Of a stretch of 37,593 bases of DNA, positions 24,162 to 35,066 are shown piece after piece. The notes under the pieces are model-generated. The model was given only the letters and a program-made list of their open reading frames with translations, made no database searches and was not told the origin of the DNA. Position 1 is the stretch's first letter. Each line of letters begins with the position of its first letter. This DNA is from Conidiobolus incongruus B7586 (Eukaryota > Entomophthoromycota > Entomophthoromycetes > Entomophthorales > Conidiobolaceae), in contig JNEM01016787.1 in assembly GCA_000697335.1 (NCBI GenBank), positions 1-37,593 of the forward strand. The letters are read 5' to 3'. Made by a program: the position numbers and the translations under genes.

Positions 24162-26180
24162 TTAATCAGCACGCTTGTACTCGGTCTTGGTCCAGTTAGC
24201 AGACCAGGCGAGTTGTTCATGTTGCCAGCGGAGGTAGTTGGCAGGCTTCAAGACCCAGTGGTTTTCATCAGGGAAGTAGACCAATTTGGAAGGAATGCCT
24301 TGGCGTTGGAGGGCAGTGAAAGTAGCCAAACCTTCACCATCAACCAAACGGTAGTCCTTACCACCATGGATGACCAAAGTGGGAGTCTTCCACTTGGTAA
24401 TGTGGTTGGCAGGATTCCATTTGTCGTAGAATTCAGGTTTTTCGAAAGGAACACCACCGAATTCGTTTTCATTGAAGAAGAGTTCTTCAGTGGTGTAGTA
24501 GGCGTGCTTGGCATCAAACATACCGTCGTGGTTGATGAGACACTTGAAGCGATCAGTGTGACCATTGATCCAGTTGATCATGAAACCACCATAGGAAGCA
24601 CCCCAAGCACAGGCACGTTCACCATCAATGAAATCATATTTGTTGAGGATGTAATCGAGAGCCTTCATGTTGTCAATGAAAGGAGAGCCACCCCAGTTCT
24701 TGAGAATGGATTCAGTAAACTTTTGACCATAACCAGGAGAACCGTGGAAGTTGATATAGGCTAAGACGTAACCAGCACCAGGAGGAACTTGGTAGTTCCA
24801 GCGGGTGGACCAGTTGTTGTTGAAGGAAGATTCAGGACCACCGTGAATCCAGAAAGCAAGAGGATACTTCTTACCAGGTTGGAAGTTGACGGGCTTATAG
24901 ATGAAACCTTGGACAAGTTCGTCTTTGTCACCCTTGAACCAGAATTCTTCGGGCTTGGCAAGGTAGTATTGCTTCAATTGTTCGGTGACGTAGTTGGAAA
25001 CGGGAGAGACCTTGTTATCCTTGAGGTTGACGGTGAATAACTCAGCGGGGTGAACAGCAGCAGCTTGAGAGAGAAGGATCTTGTCATCAAAAACCTTAAC
25101 AATGCTGGTTTGTTTTTCCTTGGTAACTTCAGTCAATTTTTCATCGGCGACACTGATGCTGTACAATTTGTGTTGACCATGGTGGTCGGCGGTAACGTAG
25201 ATGGACTTACCATTGGGAGCAAAGGCAAGGGATTGAGGACTCAATTCCCATTTGTCATAGATGGCCTTTCTTTGCCCAGTGGCACGATCGTAGAAGATGA
25301 TGTGATTGCGGCCAGATTCGTTGTTATCTTCGTACATTTCTAACCAGGCTAAGGTCTTACCATCGGGAGAGTAGGTAAGAGAAGAAATGGCACCGCTACC
25401 AGGTTTGCTGATCTTCTTAGCGGTGGAAGAACCGTCAGTGGGGACAATGAAGAGATCAAGGGTAGTCTTCCAAGCTTGATCCTTGGTAGGGGGGCGGGAG
25501 ATGAATGCAACTTCCTTGTTATCAGGACTGATGGTGTAATCACCGGCATCACCAAAAGGTAAGACAGGAGTGCTGTAGGATTCAACACCCTTGAAGAGGT
25601 TAGTGGCAGAGGTGGCCAATTTCTTACCATCAAGAGTAACAGCATGGATGTGCTGATTAATGTGATCATTCCAAGTATCCCAGTGACGGACATATAATTG
25701 ATCATAAGCTAAAGCACTGTCGAAACCCTTTTTAGCAGGTTGAGTGGGGTAATCAGTGGTGAAAGTGAAAAGACCATTTTGGTAGTGGATATTATTGATG
25801 GCGGGATAAGTGAAGTTAGTCAATTGAATACCTTTGCCATTGGCTTGGTTCAAATCATATTTAAAGAATTGGGGAACCTTATCAACAGCACCAACGTAAC
25901 CAATGGTGTTTTCATCAATGAAGACAGCATCACCAAAATCTTCGGGAACGGTAAGTTCCTTCTTGGTACCAGTTTTGGTATCTAAGAGACCATATTTGCC
26001 AGGCCTTTTGTTGGAGGTGGCATTGTAAGCAGAGGAATAGTATAATACAGTGTTACCACTGGGAGAAACAGCAAGATTGCTGTATCTGGGGAGAGTGGCA
26101 ATAGTGAGAGGAGTGATGGGGGTGTTTTGACCTTGGATCAATCCCAAGAGAAGGGAAACGAAAGCTAATTGAAATTGCAT
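24162..26180 (-). CDS. DPP5: secreted dipeptidyl-peptidase V (S9 prolyl oligopeptidase family)
   Basis: Single-exon gene, 672 aa, close to the roughly 720 aa of Aspergillus DppV. The enzyme is an extracellular serine peptidase that removes dipeptides from peptide N-termini, supplying nutrients and, in pathogens, acting as an antigen. A signal peptide opens the protein (MQFQLAFVSLLLGLIQGQ). Residues about 20-400 form the beta-propeller, with repeated SPDGK/SPDNK/APNGK blade motifs. The alpha/beta-hydrolase domain follows with nucleophile Ser529 in WGASYGGF, Asp609 in GGKDYRL and His641 in ENHW; the oxyanion region reads FWIHGGPESS. Several NxS/T sites suggest glycosylation. I start at the ATG at 26180, because the frame upstream offers only a TTG and this ATG begins the signal peptide directly. 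TATAAATA lies 75 nt upstream. The reading frame is intact. Confidence 0.96.
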   Translation of the reverse strand: MQFQLAFVSLLLGLIQGQNTPITPLTIATLPRYSNLAVSPSGNTVLYYSSAYNATSNKRPGKYGLLDTKTGTKKELTVPEDFGDAVFIDENTIGYVGAVDKVPQFFKYDLNQANGKGIQLTNFTYPAINNIHYQNGLFTFTTDYPTQPAKKGFDSALAYDQLYVRHWDTWNDHINQHIHAVTLDGKKLATSATNLFKGVESYSTPVLPFGDAGDYTISPDNKEVAFISRPPTKDQAWKTTLDLFIVPTDGSSTAKKISKPGSGAISSLTYSPDGKTLAWLEMYEDNNESGRNHIIFYDRATGQRKAIYDKWELSPQSLAFAPNGKSIYVTADHHGQHKLYSISVADEKLTEVTKEKQTSIVKVFDDKILLSQAAAVHPAELFTVNLKDNKVSPVSNYVTEQLKQYYLAKPEEFWFKGDKDELVQGFIYKPVNFQPGKKYPLAFWIHGGPESSFNNNWSTRWNYQVPPGAGYVLAYINFHGSPGYGQKFTESILKNWGGSPFIDNMKALDYILNKYDFIDGERACAWGASYGGFMINWINGHTDRFKCLINHDGMFDAKHAYYTTEELFFNENEFGGVPFEKPEFYDKWNPANHITKWKTPTLVIHGGKDYRLVDGEGLATFTALQRQGIPSKLVYFPDENHWVLKPANYLRWQHEQLAWSANWTKTEYKRAD

Positions 26181-26247
26181 CAGTTTCAACGTAAATTATA
26201 TTATAGAAAAGTCAAAACTTTGATGTCCTATTCGTGCTGGTGACATC

Positions 26248-26255
26248 TATTTATA
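26248..26255 (-). promoter_or_regulatory. TATA box of the dipeptidyl-peptidase V gene
   Basis: TATAAATA on the minus strand, 75 nt before the ATG at 26180. Confidence 0.7.
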
Positions 26256-29200
26256 CATTCAATTTCACTCAGATCTGGTGATACCTCATATGATTTTTGC
26301 AATATTTAATATACATTGCTCTGAAGTCACGCGAATTAGATTTGGAAATTTATCAAAACACTGTCTTTGGATATTTAATAAGAAAATCCACCAATTTAAA
26401 GACAAACCAAAGTAATTGATCCATTCACCATAAAAATTTATATCTAATTAACCATCTTGATTGGATAATCCTTATCTTCCCAATTTAGGCTAATTAATTT
26501 TCTATTTAAAATTAAACAAACTGAATTGATGTATAATTGATTTTAAACTACAGTTAGATAATTAATAAATTTCAAATCTTATATTCAAATACTGAAATTA
26601 ATTTAATAATTCAAATATATCCAGCTTGAATATAAAATTTGTAATATGAATTATATATATTGTAATCAAGGTCAATCTCTTACAAATTATTTAGTTATAA
26701 AAGCACTTTATAATCAAAAGTGAACGATCAATCCACCAAGGTAAAACAAAAACAGTTTAAGCACATATTTAAGTAATAAATCCAATTATTATTTCAATAC
26801 TCAATACTAATATTTAATAAAAATTTCGATATTAGGGTAAATTAATAAATTATTATTTAATTAAAATTAAATGAGAATTCTAAATATTGAAAATTTTAAT
26901 AATTATTAATAATTTAAATTTCGTTATTACGAAGTTAAACCGATTATTGTAATTGTTAATATCTATAAAGAATTAGCATTTTATTCATATAAATTCAGGT
27001 TATATATAAAATAATGATGAGTATAATATATCAAATTTTTAATCATTATTTGGAAATTAAGAAAACTTATTTTATCTATTAGATTTTATATGATTTCATA
27101 TTAATTTTAATATTTTCATTTCGATAATTTGAATTTTTATTAAATTTATATCAAATTGTGCTCTCATGTGACTAGATCACTCATCAACTAAATTTTCATG
27201 AATTACATTAAAAAATTTTGGTATTTAATACATTAATCATATGACCTAGTCTTTATAATATAATTTAGGATTAAAAAACTGGATGATTGAGCAGTTTATT
27301 TTCTTATTAGAATATGATAACCTGTTTTGAGTTTGTATATAAATACAATGATTTGCTTCAAGGATGAATTATTTCTAAACTTTATCAACCTCAGTTAATC
27401 TTATGGTTAATAGACCATATAACTATCTATAACAACTTATATGTTATTTGAAAAACATAGTTCATAGTTCGAGTAATAACTTATTCATGTGAGTTGTAAT
27501 ATGATTTATATTATTTTTCAAATTTGTTTGTGATAGATTGTGAAATTTTTATTTAAACAGATCAATCATTTTTAAAATGTAATATTGAATGATTATTCCA
27601 AAAGTTTTTAATATCAAAAATATAATTAATTAATTAATTAATTAATATTTAACTTTTAATATTAGATTCAATTTAGTTTTAAAATTACTAGCTTGATTCA
27701 GATATATATATATAATCAAATACACTATTGAATAACACAATTTTCTTCAATAACTTTGCTGAAATTTTTCAATAATTAATCGTCCTTTTTATACTCTAAA
27801 AGTGAACTATTTGAATTAGTGATTTTTCAAAGCTTTTACTAATTAATTATCTAATTATAAAATCAAAGTCCCATTTTTCATATGATTTAAATTAAATTTT
27901 TGATATGATTGGTAAAAGAGGTAGTTTTTAATCATCGTTGTTAATATATTTTTCATATTATTGTCATCCAAGATTAATCGTAATATTATAATATCTTGTG
28001 TTGTGATTTAAAATGAAATGGTTGATAGTAAACTATATAAATAGTTGATCCAGTGAAGGTTTATAATCAATCAAATACTATTGCCTTAATTATCCAATTT
28101 AGATGGACGCTTATTTTGGCATTCAACACTTGTTATTATATAATTACAAAAGATTTTATATATTTTGATAGAGATGCTATCATAAATGAATTATCTTAAA
28201 TATTAATAAAGTATAATTGTTTTATAATTATAATATCCTCAAAATATGGTAAACAATAAAAAATGGCAATTATTTCTCTTTTGTTGAAAGCTTGGTGAAT
28301 CATGTGAGTTTTAAAATTACTTTCATTAAGCAAGTTATAAATATTACCAATTTTTACCTGATATTTAGAAATACTTAAACTCAATAAAAATACAATAAAT
28401 ATTAAATTTTTTATACTTACTCTTCACAATACTATTTTGGTATTAAAGTAATAATTTTCTTGTTATATATATTATATTCTAAAATTTATTTCTTACATAA
28501 ATAATATTTTTATATTAGTCTATTATTTTAAACATTGCATATAAATTTTTTCAAGTAATTTATTATTTTTTATTAAAATTATTATCTAATTAAATAATTT
28601 TTATTTTTTTTTCATATAAAAACAATTTTAAAAATAATTAAAACTATATATTTTTAATAAAATATAGAAAATTATCTATTAATTGAATTTAATTAACTAT
28701 TAATAATTCAAATATTAATATTTTTAATTGGATAATTATTATTAAAAGTTAAAATTTTAAATCATCAATATATTGAGATATTTAACTTATTTTGCTATAT
28801 TTATAATATTACCCCAAGATTAATTATTAATTTTTAAATTTTTTGGTTATATTTAGAATATATAAAAATCATATAGTTGAAAAATATTAATAATTCAAAA
28901 AGTTCATATTGGTAAAGCATTGAATCAGGTATAAAGTTTTATAATGACTGTTAATATTATAAGAGTAATTTAAAACTTTATTTGTTAAATTATGTTCTAA
29001 ATAGATTTCATAATATATATATATATATATTTAAATATTACAAATTGACAGTATTTTTCAATGAAAATTCTTCTTGATAATATTATAAATACTTGAATAA
29101 TTCACAAATTAAAAATTATCAAATAGTATGGTCATTATTGATTATATATTTTAACCTTATATGTTATTAGAATATTTTAATTTAGAATTAATTTTTGAAT

Positions 29201-29723
29201 TAATTTTGCTAATTCATATAATAGAAATATTGATATACTTATCAGTACTCAACTGTATATTGCTTTTATAGAAATGTATATATCTCATATATATATTTAA
29301 TCATCAAATGATATGTTTAATTCTAAGACCAAACCATAAAAAAAGGTAAATATAAGTTAAATTTAAAATATATTTTTACTACATTAATCGATTTATAGAT
29401 ATATTTTGGGGTATATTAACAATAAATATTATAAAGTATAGTGGAAATATTGATTTCAATAAATTCAAAATATAAAAATAAAATTTATAATTTTAGATTC
29501 ACATATTAATATATAATTTTATTATTTATATTGTTTTTAAAATTTAATAATGTATACAAATTAAAACGAATAATTTGAATTTATAATTGTTTATTTCTAA
29601 TATTGAAAATCAAGTATAATATCTTAATATATTCTCAAAATGATTAAATTACCCAAAATTTTTATTAAATTTATATGGAACTTGTAATTAAATAAGAAAA
29701 GAATCAAAAATAATACAAAATAT
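26256..29723. other. long gene-free AT-rich region
   Basis: About 3.5 kb between the peptidase promoter and the COG6 remnant. It has an (AATT) tract at 27624-27646 and a (TA) run near 29010-29030. A minus-strand frame at 28196-28384 lacks a convincing start and has the composition of translated AT-rich DNA, so I do not call it a gene. Confidence 0.5.
27624..27646. repeat. (AATT)n microsatellite
   Basis: Nearly six perfect AATT units. Confidence 0.9.
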
Positions 29724-32160
29724 ATGTCATTATTTGATATTAATTGGCTAACATAATTGAATCATTTTGTAGATTCCGATTCATTAAAATTCAAATTATC
29801 TCAAATTTTAGACAATGAGTTGAGAAATGATGCAAAATTGACCAATGCTTGGATAAGTTTAGAGGATAATATTGACCAAAGAAGTTGAAAATGACAAATT
29901 TGAAATTCCTTCAAAGTCTTTGAAATCAACTTTGGAAACTCAATCTTTGAATTTATTTAGATTTATGTCGATAGGTTGAGACAGCTTGACAAGGTATATT
30001 TTTATTCATTTTGTAAGATATTATTTATTCATATATACATATATTACTCAGATCCTTAAAAAATTGAAATTATTGTAAAGCGATTCCAAACGCAATATAA
30101 AATTGATTGAGAGTGAATTAGAGCATATTCTTGATCCTATTTTATCAATTATATCATAATATTCAAGGATATAAAAATTAACAGTATAACAAATATGATT
30201 ATATGTCAAATTTTAATATTAATATATTTAAATCAAATAGAAATTATTAAAAATTTCTTAATTAAGTTCACTTTGTCAGCTGAAGAAAAAGGGTAATTTA
30301 ATTAATTACGATGAAGATGAGAAAGAGGATCAACTGAATTGAAATTTCTTCAAAGCAATGAATAAGTTGGAAACGATTAAGAAGGATTTGTTGGATTTAT
30401 TAGTTAACGAAGGCCATTTAGTAGGGTAATTCAGCATATTTTATCAATGTTAGTATATTATTAATATTCTAATAGCCAAGATATTGTCAATGCTCTGGTA
30501 GAGTATCAAGTAGTTCCTTATAAGAGATTAGACAAATGGATAAAGAATTAAATTCAAATTCTTCAAAGTGGTTATTCCGAAGTGTCATTGAAATGTAAAT
30601 GGAGTATTCAAATATCTAGGAACCAGTCAAGCATATTTCAGTAATCATATATATTTATTAATCAAAATTATTTATATTAATTGATTGATCGTAGCGATGT
30701 TATCAATATTATTGTTGATATTCGTTCCAAATTCCTATTAGCCAACTTCTTCCAAAGTTTAACTAAAGGAGGGAGGTCAATAGACTATAACGCATTGGAT
30801 AGCCTACGCTGTATTGGTGATATTTTAGCTTGGGTCCATTCTGCAGTGGTTGAAGAAAAAGTTCTACTCTTTCCTCTACTCTGCATTTCTTTACCAGAAA
30901 CCGATGCTTCTAACGATGAAGCTATGACACTGCCAGAAGGTTCAAGCTTTTCCTACTATCCTGAAGGAGACGGATTATCCATTGTCGATCATACTATGCA
31001 AGATGTGCATCATCCTATTTTCTGCAAAAATTAGAGGCACTTTAGAACAGTTAAACCATCCTATGGATTCATTCCAAATCGCTAACCTAATCCAATTCTA
31101 CACTAACTTATTAATTAAATTATTGAGACCTCCATCTGTTACTGTTGAAGATTTTGAAGGGTAATATCACAATATATTCTATCAGCGTATATATAATCCA
31201 TTTTGCTTTTAAATTATTTAAAGATTCAATCGATACATTCTTCAAAATTTCTTAGGAAGAAATGATTCAATTGATTGCTGAATCACATATAATTTAAATA
31301 ATTCAAAATATATCATTACTTGTTTCAACAATTTAATTAGAGTAAAAATAAGATATATCAGTCGAAACCAATATCAGGTCAATTTTAATGGATATTGTAA
31401 GCTACTTTCAATTGATTTATATAGCACATATGTTACATCTTTCAACATTTAGAAAAAGACATTATAATTGAATGAAATATCTGTGAATCATATCAATTAA
31501 AAAATTTATAGTGTAGAACGTATTGTACAATTGTTACTCCATCCATTCTTAGAATTTTGTGAATAGCAACCTAGTTTCATTTCGGAAACTGAGCAATCTA
31601 TCTATTTAGTTAACTGTTTTAATTATATTCAAGTAATTATAATATTGATGCTGTTATATAATGTATATTAATTATTTAGATATTTTTTAGACTAAATTAA
31701 ATGATATTGAACCCATTGAAAATGATGTTAATGCTATTGAAGAGGCTAGTAAATCTTATAAATTAAAATTAATTGATTGTCAAATAATTTTTAACCTATC
31801 ATCAATTATTTTAATATTAATGAATTTATTAAATGTAGTTCAATACTTGGCTTTAATTAAGTGTTCTTGAAAAATTAAAAATATTAAGAAGTGAAGGAAA
31901 TGTACCCTGAGAAGCATAAATCCGAAGTTGCGAAGAAAAATTTGACCAATTATTTTATAATGTCGAAATTGAACATGATGACCCATTTGGTCTAAACACT
32001 CTCCTTCAGTGAACTAGCTCGACTTATTAGTAAGGAATCCACTAAACAATTCATCGAATAGCACGTCACGTTATGCGAATTTGTGATCTTTCACTTGAAA
32101 GATAGTATTATTCAACCCAGATTATTTACAAAGAATGAAACACCGATGGATTGAAGGTAA
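29724..32160 (+). pseudogene. COG6: COG6 (conserved oligomeric Golgi complex subunit 6) remnant
   Basis: Pieces in several frames match COG6 in the correct order. They are an N-terminal coiled-coil part (about 29770-30000, KLSQILDNELRNDAKL), a segment with NFFKAMNKLETIKKDLLDLL (about 30340-30425), and VEYQVVPYKRLDKWIKN (about 30500-30550). The best-kept block (about 30700-30870) has LANFFQSLTKGG and LDSLRCIGDILAWVHSA, equivalent to the family's LTRGG...LRYVGDMLAW. Then come LEQLNHPMDSFQIANLIQFY (about 31040-31100) and RIVQLLLHPFLEFC (about 31520-31560). Remains of short GT...AG introns separate them. In-frame stops include TAA at 30549-30551 and TAG at 31564-31566, and several frameshifts occur, for example near 29980, 30290 and 31020. 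COG6 normally tethers vesicles at the Golgi, and this copy cannot make it. The C-terminal limit is uncertain. Confidence 0.85.
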
Positions 32161-32267
32161 GTTTCTGATCCATAATAATTTTTCTAACTAAATTATAAAT
32201 AATCACACTCTCATATGATAACATATTATAAATCCTAGAATTATTTAATAATAGATAAATTATCAAT

Positions 32268-33580
32268 ATGAATGACAATTTAGGCTCTTCTGCATATACT
32301 AATAGTAATGATAATAATTATTAAGATGAATTAATTATGAATATTGCAAATGATACACTTTATAGTAAAGCGTAAATTTCTTTTTTTAAATTTATTTGAT
32401 TAATTATCTAAATATAAAGTGATAATATATAGATCTACTGTCTAATGCAAATATTTTCAAGATAAATATCTTCAATACTTTTTGAAATTTAAAAATACAA
32501 ATTATAAGAAAAGTTCAATTATTAATAGAGTTAGGTATTATTGTATTATATCCAATTCATTATAGTATTCAATTTAATTGTTAAAAAACATTTTTAAGAG
32601 TTAATACAATATGCCACTATCTTGAAAAATTTCTCAATGAATTCCCATCAGAAATAAAACAAATAAAGAGTTTAGGAGCTGGTTACGATACCAGATATTT
32701 TTACTTAATAGTAAATGAATATCCTAATATATATTACATTATATTATATGCTAATATACAAGAAAAGGAAAGTTTAAATAATTTTCAAAATTTCAAAATA
32801 TTTTGAAATTGACTTTAAACAATTAATATCTACTAAAATTAGATTAATTTTAAAAGAATTAAAATTGAATGAAATGTTAGAAGATATTGAAATTAGTAAA
32901 TATTAGATTATTTATCTAAATATATATATTAATATTAATAATTTATTATTAATTTTTTACATGATAAATATCAATCCTTAAATTCAAAAGATTATTGTTT
33001 AATAAGTTGTAATTTAAAGGATTTAAATTAATTTTTGATGATTTAATTAAATTTGAGTTTAATCCAAATTAATTTAAATTAATTATATTCAATATAATAG
33101 ATTAATCATTAATATAACTATTAAGATTACCTGCATTCTTTATTTCAGAATATGTATTAATTTATTTGGATCCCAATCATTCTGACTTCATTATAAATTG
33201 TATTAACCAAGAGTGTCCTAAGTCAACCATTGAGACTTACGAACAGATTTTACAAAATGATGACTTTGGTCAAATGATGTTACAGAATTCAAAAGTAATT
33301 TAAGTTATTATTATAATAATTTATTAAAAAAGACATTAAATTAAGAAAACTAAATTAGATGCGAGGAATTGAATTAAAGGGCATTCATGAATATCCTATT
33401 CTTGAAGCTTAAATTAAAAGATTTAAAAATACTACATGTTTTAACTTACTCAGGAGTGAGCGTGAATGATTGACACCAGAAGAAATTCAAAATCTCAATA
33501 CGTTAGAGAGATTGGAAGAGTTGGAAGAATGAGAGCTTATTTATAATCACTACTGCTTCACAATTGCTAAAAATTATTGA
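32268..33580 (+). pseudogene. PPM1: leucine carboxyl methyltransferase 1 (PPM1/LCMT1) remnant
   Basis: The family methylates the C-terminal Leu of the PP2A catalytic subunit using S-adenosylmethionine. Ordered pieces match: FQDKYLQYFLKF and SSIINR (about 32450-32540), the SAM-binding motif IKSLGAGYDTRYF (about 32660-32700), VLIYLDPNHSDFI (about 33150-33190), TYEQILQNDDFGQMMLQN (about 33235-33290), ELKGIHEYPILEA (about 33370-33409), and the C-terminal LNTLERLEELEE...YNHYCFTIAKN (about 33500-33577). Stops interrupt it, for example TAA at 33410-33412 where the family usually has Ser or Gln, and TGA at 33530-33532 where yeast-type members have Trp. Frames also change between pieces, with short introns. 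It follows the COG6 remnant on the same strand and overlaps the 3' end of the minus-strand small gene by about 14 bases. Confidence 0.85.
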
Positions 33581-33821
33581 TAGTGTGACTATCCCTCAAC
33601 GTCCACTTGTCTGTGTTGAAGAATGGATCGTTGTCAAAGATATTCACTTGGGTGTTTAAATTAAATATGTTATCGGCAACTCGCAACAAATTCAAATCCA
33701 GTCTCAGTTTTAATAAGTCTTTCAGATTGACATCGGCTCCTACATCAATGAGTCTTCGATGTAAATTTAAACTAGTAATTCCGGTGGTATAAAAGTAAAT
33801 TAATATTTGTTTGATATTCAT
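33567..33821 (-). CDS. small secreted-type protein, paralogue A
   Basis: An 84-aa frame from ATG. A hydrophobic N-terminus (IKQILIYFYTTGITS) could be a weak signal peptide. Residues about 21-64 (RRLIDVGADVNLKDLL... LDLNLLRV... LNTQVNIFD) align with the core of the 109-aa gene at 34668-34997 (RRLIELGAKVNVADLV... LDLGLL... LNADVDVLN), so the two are paralogues on the same strand about 850 bp apart. It lacks the Tyr-Pro tail of its partner and has no TATAAATA at the usual distance; only weaker TATTTAAATA-like words occur at about 33854-33863. It may be a younger, weakly expressed or decaying copy. I recognise no known family. The RLIDVGADVN phrase recalls an ankyrin repeat, but a single unit does not establish homology. 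Confidence 0.6.
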   Translation of the reverse strand: MNIKQILIYFYTTGITSLNLHRRLIDVGADVNLKDLLKLRLDLNLLRVADNIFNLNTQVNIFDNDPFFNTDKWTLRDSHTINNF

Positions 33822-34667
33822 TAATTGGTATTAGGCCAAGTTAAATTATAATAATATTTAAATACGTTGTTTGCTTTGTTTAAATATATTGATCATATCC
33901 ATCAAGTTAAAAGGAGATCTTTTGAGTGGATATCGAATAATTGAAGGAGATTTTATTAGCATGACTCTCAATGTACTCCTCCTATTATTAAGATTTAGTC
34001 TCCACGAATTAAAGGGGTTTCAAAAATTATCAATTTTTTTATAATGTTAAATATTTAGATATTTTTAGATAAAATATTGAAAAAAATTATAATAATTTAA
34101 CTTTTAATCAATTTGATTATTATAATTATTAAAATATTTATTTTGATAAAAAAAATTTTTTTAAAAATAATTTAAATCAATATTAATGAACGACAAATAT
34201 AGGATTCAAAGGTGTTTTTCCAGAGGGAAACTCCTTAGCACAGTACATCGTTAACCACTCCGTGAAAGTGTCATTTATAAAATTATTTATTAACATTAGA
34301 TAAACGATTATCTTATTTGATTAATAAATACATTAGTTTTTGAATATAATATAATTATATCTTCTGTGCAAATATGATAATATATATTCTTATTATTTAA
34401 TAGTAAAATTAAAAATTGTATTAAATTAATTAATTTTTTTATTATATAATTTTAAATTATAAAAATTAATTAATCAATTATTAAATATAAATTATATTAC
34501 TTTTTGTATAATTAATATTGTGTGTTTTTTTAAATAATTAAACAATTTTATTAAACCAATGGTAGAATCATCGAATGGAATTAGTATTGAAAAAAACTTG
34601 AAAGATATTAATTAGTTAGCTTGGTATGATATAGATAATGATTCATCGTAATTAGCTAAGATTTAGG
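33822..34667. other. spacer between the two small secreted paralogues
   Basis: AT-rich spacer. It contains AATGTACTCCT at 33970-33980, also found upstream of the partner gene, and a GC-richer patch at about 34184-34272 that reads as coding on the minus strand for about 28 codons (see findings). Nothing else is named. Confidence 0.5.
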
Positions 34668-34997
34668 TTAATAAGGCTGATTGGGGTAAGGATTGGGCTG
34701 AGGCTGAGGTTGAGGCAGAGGGTAATTAGGCTGAGGATAAGGATAAGGATATGGGTAAGGGTAAGGATAAGGGTAGCCGACTGGAGGATAAGGATATGCG
34801 GGATTCTTCTTACCATTCAAAACATCAACGTCAGCATTGAGACGGAGGAGTTTGCCCTTATCCAATAGTCCCAAATCCAGGTCAGCATTGACTAAATCAG
34901 CAACATTGACCTTGGCTCCCAATTCGATCAATCTGCGTTCTAGCATTGGTGAACCAGCAATAATAGTAAGTAAACTGAAAATAATAGCAGATTTCAT
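34668..34997 (-). CDS. small secreted protein with Tyr-Pro repeat tail, paralogue B
   Basis: A 109-aa protein with a clear signal peptide (MKSAIIFSLLTIIAGS). A core of about 45 residues (ERRLIELGAKVNVADLV ... NADLDLGLL ... LLRLNADVDVLNG) is shared with the gene at 33567-33821. The tail, from about residue 66, is rich in Pro, Tyr, Gln and Asn: seven consecutive Tyr-Pro pairs (75-88) and a run of Gln-Pro pairs (95-101). There are no cysteines. TATAAATA lies 77 nt before the ATG. Such tails occur in structural wall or adhesive proteins, so an extracellular or cell-surface role is likely. I recognise no family, and the function is unknown. Confidence 0.8.
   Translation of the reverse strand: MKSAIIFSLLTIIAGSPMLERRLIELGAKVNVADLVNADLDLGLLDKGKLLRLNADVDVLNGKKNPAYPYPPVGYPYPYPYPYPYPYPQPNYPLPQPQPQPNPYPNQPY
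34734..34775 (-). repeat. hexanucleotide repeat encoding (Tyr-Pro)7
   Basis: Seven imperfect 6-bp units (GGATAA, GGATAT or GGGTAA on the plus strand), coding for seven Tyr-Pro pairs in the small secreted protein. The unit length keeps the reading frame if copies are gained or lost. Confidence 0.9.
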
Positions 34998-35066
34998 GGC
35001 TTTGAAAATTAATTTAGATAATAGTTGATTTAGTATGATGTCGTGATAATGACAAGAATAATCAGG

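Noticed and set aside
24213-25985. Several long frames opposite to or shifted within the peptidase gene
   Set aside because: Shadows of a GC-richer exon; only the 672-codon minus frame has a signal peptide, propeller motifs and the catalytic triad.
26181-26189. Three-residue extension of the dipeptidyl-peptidase
   Set aside because: It would begin at TTG; the ATG at 26180 opens the signal peptide directly and fits the TATA spacing.
28196-28384. 62-codon minus-strand frame
   Set aside because: No convincing ATG start, promoter or family motif; composition is that of translated AT-rich DNA.
29724-33580. Reassigned stop codons (TAA/TAG read as Gln) as an explanation for the broken COG6 and PPM1 frames
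   Set aside because: The intact genes in the window use CAA/CAG for Gln and end at TAA or TAG, and the two broken genes also carry frameshifts, so decay is the better explanation.
34734-34775. GGGTAA/GGATAA repeat as an internal telomere-like tract
   Set aside because: The units are imperfect, only 42 bp long and exactly in frame as Tyr-Pro codons inside an intact gene.
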